DNA from: Nitrosococcus halophilus Nc 4
GTDB lineage: Bacteria; Pseudomonadota; Gammaproteobacteria; Nitrosococcales; Nitrosococcaceae
Assembly: GCF_000024725.1 (NCBI RefSeq)
Contig: NC_013960.1
Coordinates: 3,334,001-3,398,000 of the forward strand
Direction of reading: 5' to 3'
Length of the DNA: 64,000 nucleotides
Shown: piece after piece, positions 7,281 to 15,936 of the stretch
Numbering within the stretch: position 1 is the first letter of the stretch
How the letters are laid out: each line of letters opens with the position of its first letter
The notes under the pieces: generated by a model
Database searches by the model: none
What the model was told of the DNA's origin: nothing
The model's input: only the letters and a program-made list of their open reading frames with translations
Program-made: the position numbers and the translations under genes

Positions 7281-10073
7281 ATGTCCAGCTCACTGATAAG
7301 TCCTATTGCCCTAGCCTACGCATTATTATTAGCTACTGCCTTATTAACAGGTTGCAATACAGGATCTAACTTTACTCCTGAGGAACATATCTCGCGCGCC
7401 AAAGAATATCAGGATAAGGGAGAAATAAGGGCCGCTATCATCGAGTTAAAAAATGCCCTCCAAAAAACACCAGACAATCAAGAAGCGCGCTGGCTGCTAG
7501 CTCAAGTATACGTGAAAGTGGGCAATGGCCCAGCCGCCGAAAAAGAATTGAAACAAGCGCTTAGACTTGGCCTTGCACCTGAAACCGCTGCTACTTCCTT
7601 AGCCCGAGTTGCCCTCATGCAAGGGAAATTCCAAGATGTAACCGATGCTTCGACCAATTACCCAGGCCTTTCCGAAAATGAACGGGCGGAACTGCTGGCA
7701 TTGCAAGGGCATGCTTACCTTGGACTGCATGAATTTGAAAAAGCAGAAAAATTATATGACTCCGCGCTTTCCCTTCAACCCAATGTAGCGGAAGCCAATC
7801 TTGGAAAAGCAGAAATCGCAGCAGCCCAGAAGCGCTTTGATAAGGCCCGAGAGTGGCTCGACAAAATTCTTCAAACTTCGCCCGCATTTGCCCCAGCTTG
7901 GAGCCTGCTGGGTGACCTAGAGCGCTATCAAGGAAATGCGGAAGCAGCGGAACAGGCCTATGGAGAAGCGATTACCCACCGTTTCAACAATGCTGAAGAT
8001 CTGCTTAACCGGACATTAATACGAATTTATCTCAAAAATTATGAAGGTGCGACCGATGATCTGGGAACCCTCAAAAAACAGGGCGTCAATCATCCAGGAG
8101 TGGCATACACTGAGGGGCTACTTGACTTCCAGCAAAATAAATATGCCGATGCCTTGGCAGCCTTCCAAAAGTCGCTGAGACAGAATTCGAAATACATGCC
8201 AGCAGTGTTTTACGCAGGCCTTTCCTACTATATGCAGGGCCAGTTCAAGCAAGCCGAACAGCACTTGAGCCAATTTCTAGCCCGTTTCCCCCACTCCGAT
8301 ATTGCGGCTAAGGCCCTAGCAGCAGCACGACTTCGCCGAGGCGATTATACCGGTGCCGAGTCTGTACTAGAATCGGTGCTGAACCAGAATCCTGATGACA
8401 TTGCAGCACTTGATTTAATGGGCAACGTAGTCTTGGGGCAAGGCAAACCTGAGCAGAGCACCACTTACTTCCAAAAAATTACTACTCAAGCACCAGATTC
8501 GGCTGCAGCTTACATGAAGCTAGGGCTTAGCTTCATGATGTCGGGTGAACATGAACAAGGCATTGATACACTGGAAAAAGCCATCGAATTAGATTCCCAA
8601 CTACCCCAAGCGGATCTCCTAGTCATACTTGGCCACCTACGGGCCCGGGAATTCGATAAAGCATTAACAACTGCTGAGCGGTTGCAGGAAAAGCAACCAC
8701 AGAGTCCTCTGCCCTTGAACCTGATTGGCGGGGTCTATCTCGGAAAAGGAGAAGAAACCAAGGCCCAGGAGGCCTTTCATGAAGCCCTGGAAATCGCTCC
8801 AGGAAACCCATCGGCGACTCATAACCTAGCCGCACTGGCCCTCAAAAAAGGGGATATAGAGAAAGCTCGCTCCTTCTATCAAGAAACATTGAAACATCAT
8901 CCAGGACATCTCAGGACATTACTGAAACTCGGTGCACTGGAAACTCAGCAAGGACATGTGGAAAAAGCCAAGACCTGGGTAGAGCAGGCCATGGGCAAAA
9001 ATCCCAAGGCCCTGGCGCCACGGATATTACTAGCCCGTTATTATCTGGATAAAGGCAAACCTACACGAAGCCTTGCCCTTATTCGAGAAGTCCAAGCGCT
9101 TTATCCCAATCATCCCTCATTATTAGCAGTGATGGGAACAGCACAACTTGCAACTAACCAACCAACCAATGGCATCGAAACTCTCCAAAAGCTCGTGGAG
9201 GCTCAGCCACAATCCGCGCAAGCCCATTACCTGCTGGCTAAAGCTTATTCCGCAACAAATAACGTGGATAAGCTCCGTGGGGAACTCAATCAAGCGCTTG
9301 AGCTGGATCCCAACCACGCCCTTTCCAAGATCGCCATGACCCACCTGTTGATGCATGAGAATAAGCCCAACGAGGCCAATAAACTGTTCCAGGAACTGAA
9401 GCAAGCTTACCCGGAGCATCCAGAGGTGTTAGCCCAAGAAGGGTGGTTGGCCATGCGCCAGAACCAGCCTCAGAAAGCAGTAGCAGCATTTAAAGAAGCA
9501 TTGAAGCACTCCCCCACCAGCCAGATAATTGTCAACCTTGCGCTTGCCCAGTTCCAGGCAGGAAATCAAGATAGGAGCCTAGCGACGCTAGAAGATTGGT
9601 TAAAAAAGCATCCAGAGGATATGCTGGCACAGTACAACTTGGCTAACCTCTACCTAGCGCTTAAACAGGAACAGGAAGCGGTATCAGCCTTTGCTAAAGT
9701 AGTAGAACAAGCACCAAACAATGTGACAGCCCTCAACAACCTGGCCTGGCTGTTGCGCAAAGATGATCCAGCCAAAGCTTTGACCTATGCGGAGCGGGCC
9801 CTGGACATAGCCCCCAATTCACCTCCAGTAATGGACACTCTAGGTATGCTACTCCTCGAAAAGGGTGAGACAAAACGTGGCCTGAGTCTGTTAGCAAAAG
9901 CCTCGAACAGGACACCCAAGAACCCGGATATTCGCTATCATTTTGCTCTGGCCCTGGCCCGCAATGGAGAAAAGTCCCAAGCCCAGCAAGTACTTAATGA
10001 TCTCTTAGACATGAAACAGCCATTTGCTGAGGAAAAAGAAGCCCGCGATCTACTCCAAGCACTAGACAACTAA
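7281..10073 (+). CDS. prsT: PEP-CTERM system TPR-repeat lipoprotein PrsT
   Basis: A 930-residue lipoprotein: the signal peptide ends in the lipobox LLTGC with Cys25, and the rest is a long array of about two dozen tetratricopeptide repeats (for example AVSAFAKVVEQAPNNVTALNNLAWLL). Length and architecture match the PrsT family (TIGR02917), found only with XrtA/PEP-CTERM systems and often near prsK/prsR. It is probably a periplasmic or outer-membrane scaffold for polysaccharide assembly; its exact role is not established. The ATG has GAGG seven bases upstream. It stands alone on the plus strand with decayed transposons on both sides, which separates it from the left operon and from prsK/prsR at 28-32 kb. 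Confidence 0.92.
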   Translation: MSSSLISPIALAYALLLATALLTGCNTGSNFTPEEHISRAKEYQDKGEIRAAIIELKNALQKTPDNQEARWLLAQVYVKVGNGPAAEKELKQALRLGLAPETAATSLARVALMQGKFQDVTDASTNYPGLSENERAELLALQGHAYLGLHEFEKAEKLYDSALSLQPNVAEANLGKAEIAAAQKRFDKAREWLDKILQTSPAFAPAWSLLGDLERYQGNAEAAEQAYGEAITHRFNNAEDLLNRTLIRIYLKNYEGATDDLGTLKKQGVNHPGVAYTEGLLDFQQNKYADALAAFQKSLRQNSKYMPAVFYAGLSYYMQGQFKQAEQHLSQFLARFPHSDIAAKALAAARLRRGDYTGAESVLESVLNQNPDDIAALDLMGNVVLGQGKPEQSTTYFQKITTQAPDSAAAYMKLGLSFMMSGEHEQGIDTLEKAIELDSQLPQADLLVILGHLRAREFDKALTTAERLQEKQPQSPLPLNLIGGVYLGKGEETKAQEAFHEALEIAPGNPSATHNLAALALKKGDIEKARSFYQETLKHHPGHLRTLLKLGALETQQGHVEKAKTWVEQAMGKNPKALAPRILLARYYLDKGKPTRSLALIREVQALYPNHPSLLAVMGTAQLATNQPTNGIETLQKLVEAQPQSAQAHYLLAKAYSATNNVDKLRGELNQALELDPNHALSKIAMTHLLMHENKPNEANKLFQELKQAYPEHPEVLAQEGWLAMRQNQPQKAVAAFKEALKHSPTSQIIVNLALAQFQAGNQDRSLATLEDWLKKHPEDMLAQYNLANLYLALKQEQEAVSAFAKVVEQAPNNVTALNNLAWLLRKDDPAKALTYAERALDIAPNSPPVMDTLGMLLLEKGETKRGLSLLAKASNRTPKNPDIRYHFALALARNGEKSQAQQVLNDLLDMKQPFAEEKEARDLLQALDN

Positions 10074-10217
10074 ACGGTTAGTGTGAGCTAACTGAGTGAT
10101 AATTGAGGGAAAGGTGTCGAGAGCCAAAATAGAAGCTCCGATCTCGACAAAACGAGGAACTTCGCTATTTAGTTTTTGTGAGGCTGACTGGAATGTGGTC
10201 AACGTAATGCTCCAGTT

Positions 10218-10349
10218 TTTAAGCGTTCAGACTGCGGTGTTCTGGATGCCAATGTTAACGGCGCTCTGAACATCGCGGTTGGGGCCGCAGCAAACTGGCC
10301 CGAAGCCCAGCCGATTAGTCAGTATGGACAAAGCCCCTCATTTCAGTGA
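10218..10349 (+). pseudogene. IS200/IS605 TnpB (OrfB) C-terminal relic
   Basis: In one plus-strand frame the last 43 residues of a TnpB-type protein remain, FKRSDCGVLDANVNGALNIA and so on, ending GQSPSFQ before TGA at 10347. The DANVNGALNI segment corresponds to the final RuvC aspartate region, and the first zinc-finger cysteines upstream are lost or degraded. No start or upstream body is recognisable between 10074 and 10217. Confidence 0.75.
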
Positions 10350-10353
10350 GGGG
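10334..10353 (+). terminator. Hairpin at the end of the TnpB relic
   Basis: CCCCTCA (10334-10340) pairs perfectly with TGAGGGG (10347-10353) around the loop TTTCAG. The stem includes the stop codon of the TnpB relic and is followed by TTG TTT. It is the type of hairpin seen at right ends of IS200/IS605 elements, and could also act as a terminator. Confidence 0.55.
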
Positions 10354-10608
10354 TTGTTTACCTACCTCTTAGGACTCCCTCAGGCCAGCACTGTCCAGCC
10401 CCTATCCCAGCGCTTTGGAGCGCTCATAAAATTTTTGAAAACACCACCAAGAATGGACACGGCTTCTCCACAAGCAGTGAAGTGTCCAAAACTAATGTTT
10501 AGTGCCTTGGACATTTGTCGAAAAACTTTACAGTTACACCGTTCTATCTTTGCAACTAATTTTGTCATGAGAATATAACAATTTGTTTTTATTCATTCAA
10601 TCCTATTA

Positions 10609-10624
10609 TGGCATGTCGGTTGCA
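10609..10624 (+). promoter_or_regulatory. Sigma-54 (RpoN) -24/-12 promoter for the PEP-CTERM gene
   Basis: TGGCATGTCGGTTGCA matches the sigma-54 consensus TGGCAC-N5-TTGCW almost exactly. GG (10610-10611) and GC (10622-10623) are separated by the required ten bases. It lies 88 bases before the ATG of the PEP-CTERM protein on the same strand. This fits the presence of the NtrC-type activator PrsR in the same window; published work on PEP-CTERM systems links PrsK/PrsR and RpoN to target genes. Confidence 0.8.
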
Positions 10625-10711
10625 TATAGGTAACTGTAACCACTAATGAGAAGTCAAAGGTGGTAGCCATCAGGTAAATTGCTTTATTTTTAAGATGGGG
10701 AGGAACAACAA

Positions 10712-11581
10712 ATGAAATCTTTTCTGAAAATTGGTTTAACAGTTTCAATCTTGGGTGGGGGGGGACTTCTCACTTCCTTTTCCGCCCAAGCCGCTGCCAT
10801 GCTGGATACGACGACAGCGACTCCAGACGACGGCATCCTACAGAATTTCACGGGCATCGACTGGCATTCGAACGGTGCTGGTTGGGTCCAGGGCTTCGAC
10901 CTGGACGACACTAACCTTGCTGGCGATACAGACACCTTCACCTTAACCTACCAGGCATTCGCAGCTTCCATCAACACCACATCCCCCACACCCAACCTGT
11001 CTGTGGCTCCTCCAGGGCCGGGGGGGGGAAGCTACGAGCTCACCACCTACGCCGTCATTACCGAAACCGCTACTTGCAACAACGACGGGTGTAGTTCCAT
11101 CACCATAACTTTGGATTCGGGGACCTGGGATATCTTTTTCGATACTAGCCCCGATACGGATCAGGCGGCAGGAACCGGCTTCCTGAATGGGACGAACATC
11201 CTGTCAGGAACCTGGGACTCTGGGTTCACCACCTTTGGCGCGACGGCCCCTATTCCCGGTGGAACGGGTACCGGCGGCGGATTCCTGGTTGGTACCGTCA
11301 CCTCCACCAACAATAGCTTCGTTAACCCAGATTTGGTCGGAACCGAGCTCCAAGCCTCGCTTCAATTCCCTGGGCAAAGCGCACCTGATTACACTCGCCC
11401 GGCGGCGTTTGGCGGCGCAGCTACCGGCGCTGACACGTCGACAGACTTTGTTTTGCAAACAGACACGTCGCAAAACTTTTCAGTTTCGGTGCCTGAGCCT
11501 AACTCAGTGGCGCTAGTGGCCATTGGCTTGCTTGGCCTCAGTGGCCTGACTAGACGCCGCGCCAAGCAGAGCAACCGTTGA
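10712..11581 (+). CDS. PEP-CTERM sorted extracellular protein
   Basis: A 289-residue secreted protein with a Sec signal peptide (about 1-28, ending SFSAQAAA) and a classic C-terminal sorting signal. That signal is VPEPNS at about 259-264, then a hydrophobic segment VALVAIGLLGLSGL and a basic tail TRRRAKQSNR. This is the substrate signal of the XrtA exosortase, which removes the tail and passes the protein to the surface or matrix. The middle is rich in Thr, Ser, Gly and Asp with few Lys, as usual for matrix proteins, and no catalytic domain is recognisable. The ATG has GGGGAGG upstream. Runs of eight G (10757-10764, signal peptide) and nine G (11020-11028) could slip. Preceded by a sigma-54 promoter and followed by a strong terminator, so it is a single-gene unit. 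Confidence 0.92.
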   Translation: MKSFLKIGLTVSILGGGGLLTSFSAQAAAMLDTTTATPDDGILQNFTGIDWHSNGAGWVQGFDLDDTNLAGDTDTFTLTYQAFAASINTTSPTPNLSVAPPGPGGGSYELTTYAVITETATCNNDGCSSITITLDSGTWDIFFDTSPDTDQAAGTGFLNGTNILSGTWDSGFTTFGATAPIPGGTGTGGGFLVGTVTSTNNSFVNPDLVGTELQASLQFPGQSAPDYTRPAAFGGAATGADTSTDFVLQTDTSQNFSVSVPEPNSVALVAIGLLGLSGLTRRRAKQSNR

Positions 11582-11592
11582 GAATAATCCAA

Positions 11593-11616
11593 GGGACCCC
11601 CACAAAAGGGGGTCTC
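11593..11616 (+). terminator. Rho-independent terminator of the PEP-CTERM gene
   Basis: GGGACCCCC (11593-11601) pairs with GGGGGTCTC (11608-11616), nine pairs including one G-U, around the loop ACAAAA, and is followed by a T-rich stretch (TTCATTCTT). It begins about ten bases after the stop codon. Confidence 0.85.
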
Positions 11617-11948
11617 TTCATTCTTGCTGTCGCGCTAGCCTGCTGACTTTGTGCCCCCCGGGGCCAGACCTGCGCTACCTTGTAGGAGGAGGACCTGCCC
11701 GGTCTCACCTCCGCCAGGAGGACGCGGGGTACTTAACTTGCCTCTAATCAAAATCTTGGTGGTAGTGGGTTGGGTTGCGCATATTAATGCAGAAAAGGCT
11801 CATTTTGCTTTCTTCTGAAACCTAGCGGATCAACTTGATCAAGTTCGGACACCTGTTGATACAGCAAAGCCCATCTTGTAGACAGGGCTCTTGTTTCTCT
11901 AACAGAATCAGGGGTTAGCCTGACGACCTAAAATAGGCATCATTCTGT
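11617..11948. other. Intergenic region without recognised gene
   Basis: No supported gene. A hairpin-like AGCCC/GGGCT pair lies near 11866-11890 and could end transcription of the minus-strand gene that stops at 11949, but the loop is long and I am unsure. Confidence 0.4.
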
Positions 11949-12782
11949 CTAGGAGGAAGACACCGCCAAGGCTCTCGGCGCGGGGGCACTCTTGGACAAT
12001 GCCATATCGTACTCTGCACGCTCGATGTGGTCGCAAACCGTCTTGAAAAATCGCGCGGCAGGTGCCCCGCCCATCAATCGCCGATCAAAGCTCATCGTCA
12101 GGGCCATGGTCGGTCGCACCTCAAGACGCCCACCAACAACAAGGGGGCGCTCCTTCACTAAGCCAAATGAAAAACCAAGTGGCCACGGCCAAGCGCCGAT
12201 CATCGTATCCACGCCGTACTTGGCGGGAGACGAGATCATAGCTGCTCCACCTCGATGCTCTACCCACAGGGACGGAAATAACAGCGGAATGCGTAGCACA
12301 GCTCGAGCAAGCGGTGTTGGCACTCTCTTGACAATCCATTGTACGGTACGCCACCGCTCGGAAGTCTCTTCAGTGCCTTGGGCGATCATCTGTAATTCTT
12401 GGGTAATCGCTGCAAGGTCCAATTGATCGGTGTTCCGGATCGTGGCTGCATAAACCGCTTGCTCCGCTCCAGGATAGTCACGTTCGACAGCAACTGTCAT
12501 ATGAACGGTATTGAGTTGAACGATACGCTTAAAGAAAGGCCATTCCAATGGGATGCGATTAGCGTATGGATGATCGTATAAGGCAAGAGACACGGCCTTC
12601 GCCACGAAGGCCGTGTACGAGGGTTTGAGTTCCGAGTGTGGCCAGTTGGCCCTGATCCAGGCTGCAGAACTCATATCCACTTCAGACAACATCGCAACCT
12701 TATTATCGCTATGATTATCCTTATTCATTCCCCCTAACACTTCAAAATAACGATTTCTAGGTAACAGCGTAAACTCATTCAT
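11949..12782 (-). CDS. 2-oxoacid dehydrogenase E2-like acyltransferase domain protein
   Basis: A 277-residue protein resembling the catalytic domain of dihydrolipoyl acyltransferases and chloramphenicol acetyltransferase-like enzymes. The C-terminal segment LTMSFDRRLMGGAPAARFF aligns with the E2 active-site region (normally DHR..DGA). Here the catalytic histidine position reads Arg (FDRRLMGG), so classic catalysis is doubtful. No lipoyl or subunit-binding domain is present. I chose ATG 12782, which overlaps the stop of the preceding gene (ATGA) and has GGAAGGGG upstream; the long upstream extension overlaps that gene. Last gene of a three-gene minus-strand operon with a glycosyltransferase and a hexapeptide acyltransferase, so it may decorate a glycolipid or polysaccharide. 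Function uncertain. Confidence 0.7.
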   Translation of the reverse strand: MNEFTLLPRNRYFEVLGGMNKDNHSDNKVAMLSEVDMSSAAWIRANWPHSELKPSYTAFVAKAVSLALYDHPYANRIPLEWPFFKRIVQLNTVHMTVAVERDYPGAEQAVYAATIRNTDQLDLAAITQELQMIAQGTEETSERWRTVQWIVKRVPTPLARAVLRIPLLFPSLWVEHRGGAAMISSPAKYGVDTMIGAWPWPLGFSFGLVKERPLVVGGRLEVRPTMALTMSFDRRLMGGAPAARFFKTVCDHIERAEYDMALSKSAPAPRALAVSSS

Positions 12783-13462
12783 ATTTGAGCCCCTTCCGAT
12801 TTTACATTGTCGATACGGTGTGCCGGCATACCTGCCCAGGTTTCGCCAGCTCCAATTCGGCAACCCTTAGTGACAACCGCACCAACCGCAACCGTTGCTC
12901 CGTCGCCGATGGCGACGTCACAGAGAATTACAGATCGCGCCCCAACAGTTACATTGTTACCGATAATAATGGGATGATGGGCGAGCCGTGTACCTTCTAG
13001 TATATGCGGAATTAGCAATGCCCCATTTCCTATAATCGTATTAGAGCCTAGAGTGACAAATTGTGGATCAAGGATAATTCCAACGCTGAACGTATTCGCT
13101 CCCATACGGGTACCTAATGCTTGATAAAACAACCGCATCAGTGGAATTGGCACTAATCCACTAAACATTATTGGATTAAATACCAACAGGTAGAAAAGTA
13201 GATAGACATGGTAAACGAATTCATCTCGTGAATCTTCAATAACTTCCCCAAGGGGAAGAGGACAAAAGACTTGGAAAAGGCGAAATATTAATATGGAAAA
13301 CACATAGAAGAAGAACACCCAGCCAACGAACATGGCCACTCCCCGGAAATCGCCAAGAGGCAACAATCCAAGACTAAAAGCTGTTAAGCCAGTAGCGAAC
13401 ACAACCACGATTAGCATTAAGGTGAAGAAAACCAGAATCCGGCTTAGCTTCATTTTTCGCAT
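12779..13462 (-). CDS. Membrane-anchored hexapeptide-repeat acyltransferase
   Basis: A 227-residue protein with two or three membrane segments at the N-terminus (about 7-32, 38-62 and around 85-105) and a C-terminal left-handed beta-helix. The repeats include FVTLGSNTIIGNGALLIP, IIIGNNVTVGARSVILCD, VAIGDGATVAVGAVVTKG and CRIGAGETWAGMPAHRI. The final AGMPAHRI is typical of acetyltransferases such as CysE and the sugar O-acetyltransferases. It probably transfers an acyl group to a sugar at the inner membrane. AAGGAGAGAG lies upstream of the ATG. It overlaps the next gene by four bases and is separated from the glycosyltransferase upstream by a MITE-like repeat. Confidence 0.8.
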   Translation of the reverse strand: MRKMKLSRILVFFTLMLIVVVFATGLTAFSLGLLPLGDFRGVAMFVGWVFFFYVFSILIFRLFQVFCPLPLGEVIEDSRDEFVYHVYLLFYLLVFNPIMFSGLVPIPLMRLFYQALGTRMGANTFSVGIILDPQFVTLGSNTIIGNGALLIPHILEGTRLAHHPIIIGNNVTVGARSVILCDVAIGDGATVAVGAVVTKGCRIGAGETWAGMPAHRIDNVKSEGAQI

Positions 13463-13484
13463 ACCGACTCTCTCCTTAAATTAA

Positions 13485-13562
13485 TACCAATTTAACCAAA
13501 CAATGCAACCTATTAAGCCATCAAATGGTTGTTTAGACTGAACCTATACAGTTTCAAAATTG
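13485..13562. mobile_element. MITE copy A (diverged, right end lost)
   Basis: This stretch begins with TACCAATTTAA and aligns along about 77 bases with the MITE copies at 15053 and 45344, with roughly 80% agreement by eye. The right terminal repeat is missing. It sits between the glycosyltransferase and the hexapeptide acyltransferase, and the last codons and TGA stop of the glycosyltransferase (13554-13556) fall inside the aligned part. Confidence 0.7.
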
Positions 13563-14765
13563 CGCTGCCACGAGTTCTGCAAACACATGCCTAGTATAAT
13601 GATTTTGTATGATCTCCATTATCCGTTTTGCCCGTTCGTGGTAAGTCTTATCATTCAACAGGAGTTCCGACGTGGTTCTCAGGCTCTGTCCATTGAGTTT
13701 GCCAGCCCGAAGGTGGATACCTGCACCAACCTGTTCCAGACAGAGCATATTCAGATGCTGGTCCATGTTGCTGACAATGCCGATTACCGGCACCCCCGCT
13801 GCCAAGGCCTGTTGAGTGGTAGGGCCACCGCCATTACAGATCACCAGGCCAGCGCGTGTTGCCGCCTCTGTGCCGGGCAGGAAGTCTGTAACCCAGGCAT
13901 TGGCAGGCGGGTTTGTTGGCACCAGGCGGCCTGCCGTGGCAGCGATGACAGTCACCGGCAAGTCTCTTAAGGCCTGGAGAACTACAGGTAGTACATCGCC
14001 TTCACCGGAACTACCAAAAGTAACGTAAACAATTGGGCGATCTTCAGGCAATCTCGACCACCAGTCAGGAAATTTTACAGCAGGCGACCAGAGGATTGGC
14101 CCTAGCCAATGGTGATGAGAAGGCAATTGCTGAGTTGGCACCAACCCCTCAATATCTGCATATAGAGTCTGATCGGCATGAGTATAGATCTCCCGCAAAT
14201 CATAGCCGAGATTGGGTAACCCATACTCACGACGGACCTGATTCAGGGGCAAGGTGTGATAGGCAAAGACTAGGGGACGGACCAGTTTAAATAGAGCTTG
14301 GGATAAGGAAATTCCTAGCACCTTGGTCATAGGATGTTCCGGCAGGGGAAAAGGCAGCTTAGAATAGGGACTCCAGTAGGCGTTAGTGATGGTGAAATAG
14401 GGCATCCCAGCAAGCCGCGTACTAATCGCGAGAGAGATACGGAAATCGCCAACGACCAAATCCGGTTTTACTTCCTTAATGATCTCCAGATCTTCTCGTA
14501 CATAGCTTCGCAGGGTATCTCTGTCATAAACCGGATTACCTTTGGCCAGAGCAGCTAGGAATTGTGCGCTAGGAATCGTTCGGATTGAACGCAGTTCAAA
14601 GGGCATTTCTGCGAATAAGCGGTGATAGCGGGTATCGCAAGCTAGGGTAACGGAGTACCGTTGTGGATCCAGGGACTGGGCAAGAACTACGGGTCGAACT
14701 ACATGGGCCAAGGTTACGGCTTCACCGATAAAGAGAATGCGCTTACGTTTGGATGGATACGGCAT
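13554..14765 (-). CDS. GT1-family glycosyltransferase (UGT/MGT-like)
   Basis: A 403-residue soluble glycosyltransferase with the GT-B fold. The N-terminal half begins KRILFIGEAVTLAHVVRPVVLA (acceptor side). The C-terminal donor-binding half contains VYVTFGSSGEGDVLPVV and the signature LVICNGGGPTTQQALAAGVP followed by MDQHLNM, as in macrolide and sterol glucosyltransferases. It likely moves a sugar from a nucleotide donor to a lipid or small hydrophobic acceptor; the acceptor is unknown. It is the first gene of the operon with the two acyltransferase-like genes. No good ribosome-binding site is visible ahead of ATG 14765. The stop lies in a MITE relic, so the natural C-terminus may have been altered. 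Confidence 0.85.
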   Translation of the reverse strand: MPYPSKRKRILFIGEAVTLAHVVRPVVLAQSLDPQRYSVTLACDTRYHRLFAEMPFELRSIRTIPSAQFLAALAKGNPVYDRDTLRSYVREDLEIIKEVKPDLVVGDFRISLAISTRLAGMPYFTITNAYWSPYSKLPFPLPEHPMTKVLGISLSQALFKLVRPLVFAYHTLPLNQVRREYGLPNLGYDLREIYTHADQTLYADIEGLVPTQQLPSHHHWLGPILWSPAVKFPDWWSRLPEDRPIVYVTFGSSGEGDVLPVVLQALRDLPVTVIAATAGRLVPTNPPANAWVTDFLPGTEAATRAGLVICNGGGPTTQQALAAGVPVIGIVSNMDQHLNMLCLEQVGAGIHLRAGKLNGQSLRTTSELLLNDKTYHERAKRIMEIIQNHYTRHVFAELVAAQF

Positions 14766-14866
14766 GAGAGCTGGTAGCTTTAGCTTCGCATTAGTCTAAA
14801 GATTAAGCATCGAAGGGGTCAAATCTACGTATTGCCATTCATTCAGCGTTATTGTATTTTGGCAAC

Positions 14867-15936
14867 ATGGCTAGGCCTCTTAAGATTGAATATCCTGGTG
14901 CATGGTACCATGTTATGAATCGCGGTACGGAGCATCAGCAGATCTTTACCTGCAATGAGCATCAGAGGTAGTTTCTAGACTTGTTAGGCGAGTTGCGCGA
15001 AGCGGTTTGCTATCGAAGTGCATGCTTACTGCCTGATAGATAATCATTCTCATACCAATTTAATCAAAGAATGCAATTTATTAAGGCCTCAAATGCTTGT
15101 TTAAGCTGAATTTATACAATGAAAAATTAGATAAAATTGGTATCACCTGTTGCTATACACCCCGCTGGGCAACCTAGGACGAGGAATGCATCACCTGAAT
15201 GGGATCTACACCCAGCGCTATAATCGGCAAATGGGGTGTGACGGTGCATTTTTCGGGGTCGTTACAAAGCGATTTTGGTCGATGCGGACAGTTATTTAGT
15301 GCAAGTATCGCGCTACATTCACCGTTATCCTTTGGAGGCAAAACTGATTTAACGGCTTGACCGCTACCAGGGCTCCAGTTATCCGACCTATATAGGGCAA
15401 CGGCAAGGGCCGCCTTGGCTAGTGACGAGTGAGATACTAGGAGCGGTTAGCGGCAAGCTTACCGTCAGTTGGTGAAAGCCGCAATGGCCGACGATGAGGT
15501 GACAGTATTTTATGCCCGTAAGCATTGGGCAACCATCCTTGGCAGTGAAGCTTTCACTCAAGCGGCGATGGATCAGGTGGACACCCAACAACCCTGAACT
15601 TGCCGAGGCGAGGACACTTAAGGAAGCCGTAGCGATGGAAGCGATTGTGCACGCTGTAGCCAGGCGATTTGGGCTCGATCCATCCTTGTTGGCAGTGGGA
15701 GACCAGCCGGCGGGTCCTTTAACGACCGCCCGAAGCCTGGCGATATGTGGCTGTGTCAAAGTTAAGGACAACAATCACTCGCAGCCATTGCTACGCACTT
15801 TGGATTAGGGCACTACACCAGTGTGTCGATCGCTATCGGCAAAGTCCGGCGCACGGTGGATATAGACCAGCATCTTAGCAAAGTTTTGTCGGAACTAAAG
15901 CAGGAATTAGCCGCTGCATCAAAGCGCAAAGCCTAG
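14867..15936 (+). pseudogene. RAYT / Y1 transposase with DnaA-like C-terminus, broken by stops and a MITE
   Basis: From ATG 14867 the frame reads MARPLKIEYPGAWYHVMNRG, the signature start of REP-associated tyrosine transposases, but hits TAG near 14968. The body continues (FLDLLGELREAV, then a shifted NHSH|HLL stretch broken by a 90-bp MITE). After it come LGRGMHHLNGIYTQRYNRQ, ALFRGRYKAILVDADSYLV and SRYIHRYPLEAKLI followed by TAA near 15350. The C-terminal part (MEAIVHAVARRFGL, and a shifted HYTSVSIAIGKVRR ending LKQEL) resembles the DnaA C-terminal helix-turn-helix, as in long RAYTs. Several stops and frameshifts make it dead. It ends at TAG 15934, followed by GCCTAGCTAGGC and seven T. Confidence 0.8.
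15053..15142. mobile_element. MITE copy B (90 bp) inserted in the RAYT pseudogene
   Basis: The element has terminal inverted repeats TACCAATTT / AAATTGGTA and is flanked by the 3-base duplication TCA on both sides. Removing the element and one TCA restores the RAYT reading AAT CAT TCT CAC CTG TTG (N H S H L L), the expected NHxH metal-binding region. It has no coding capacity. Copy C at 45344 is the same length in inverted orientation. Confidence 0.88.

Noticed and set aside
15512-15808. Separate small gene of 98 residues
   Set aside because: It is one piece of the C-terminal half of the RAYT pseudogene.
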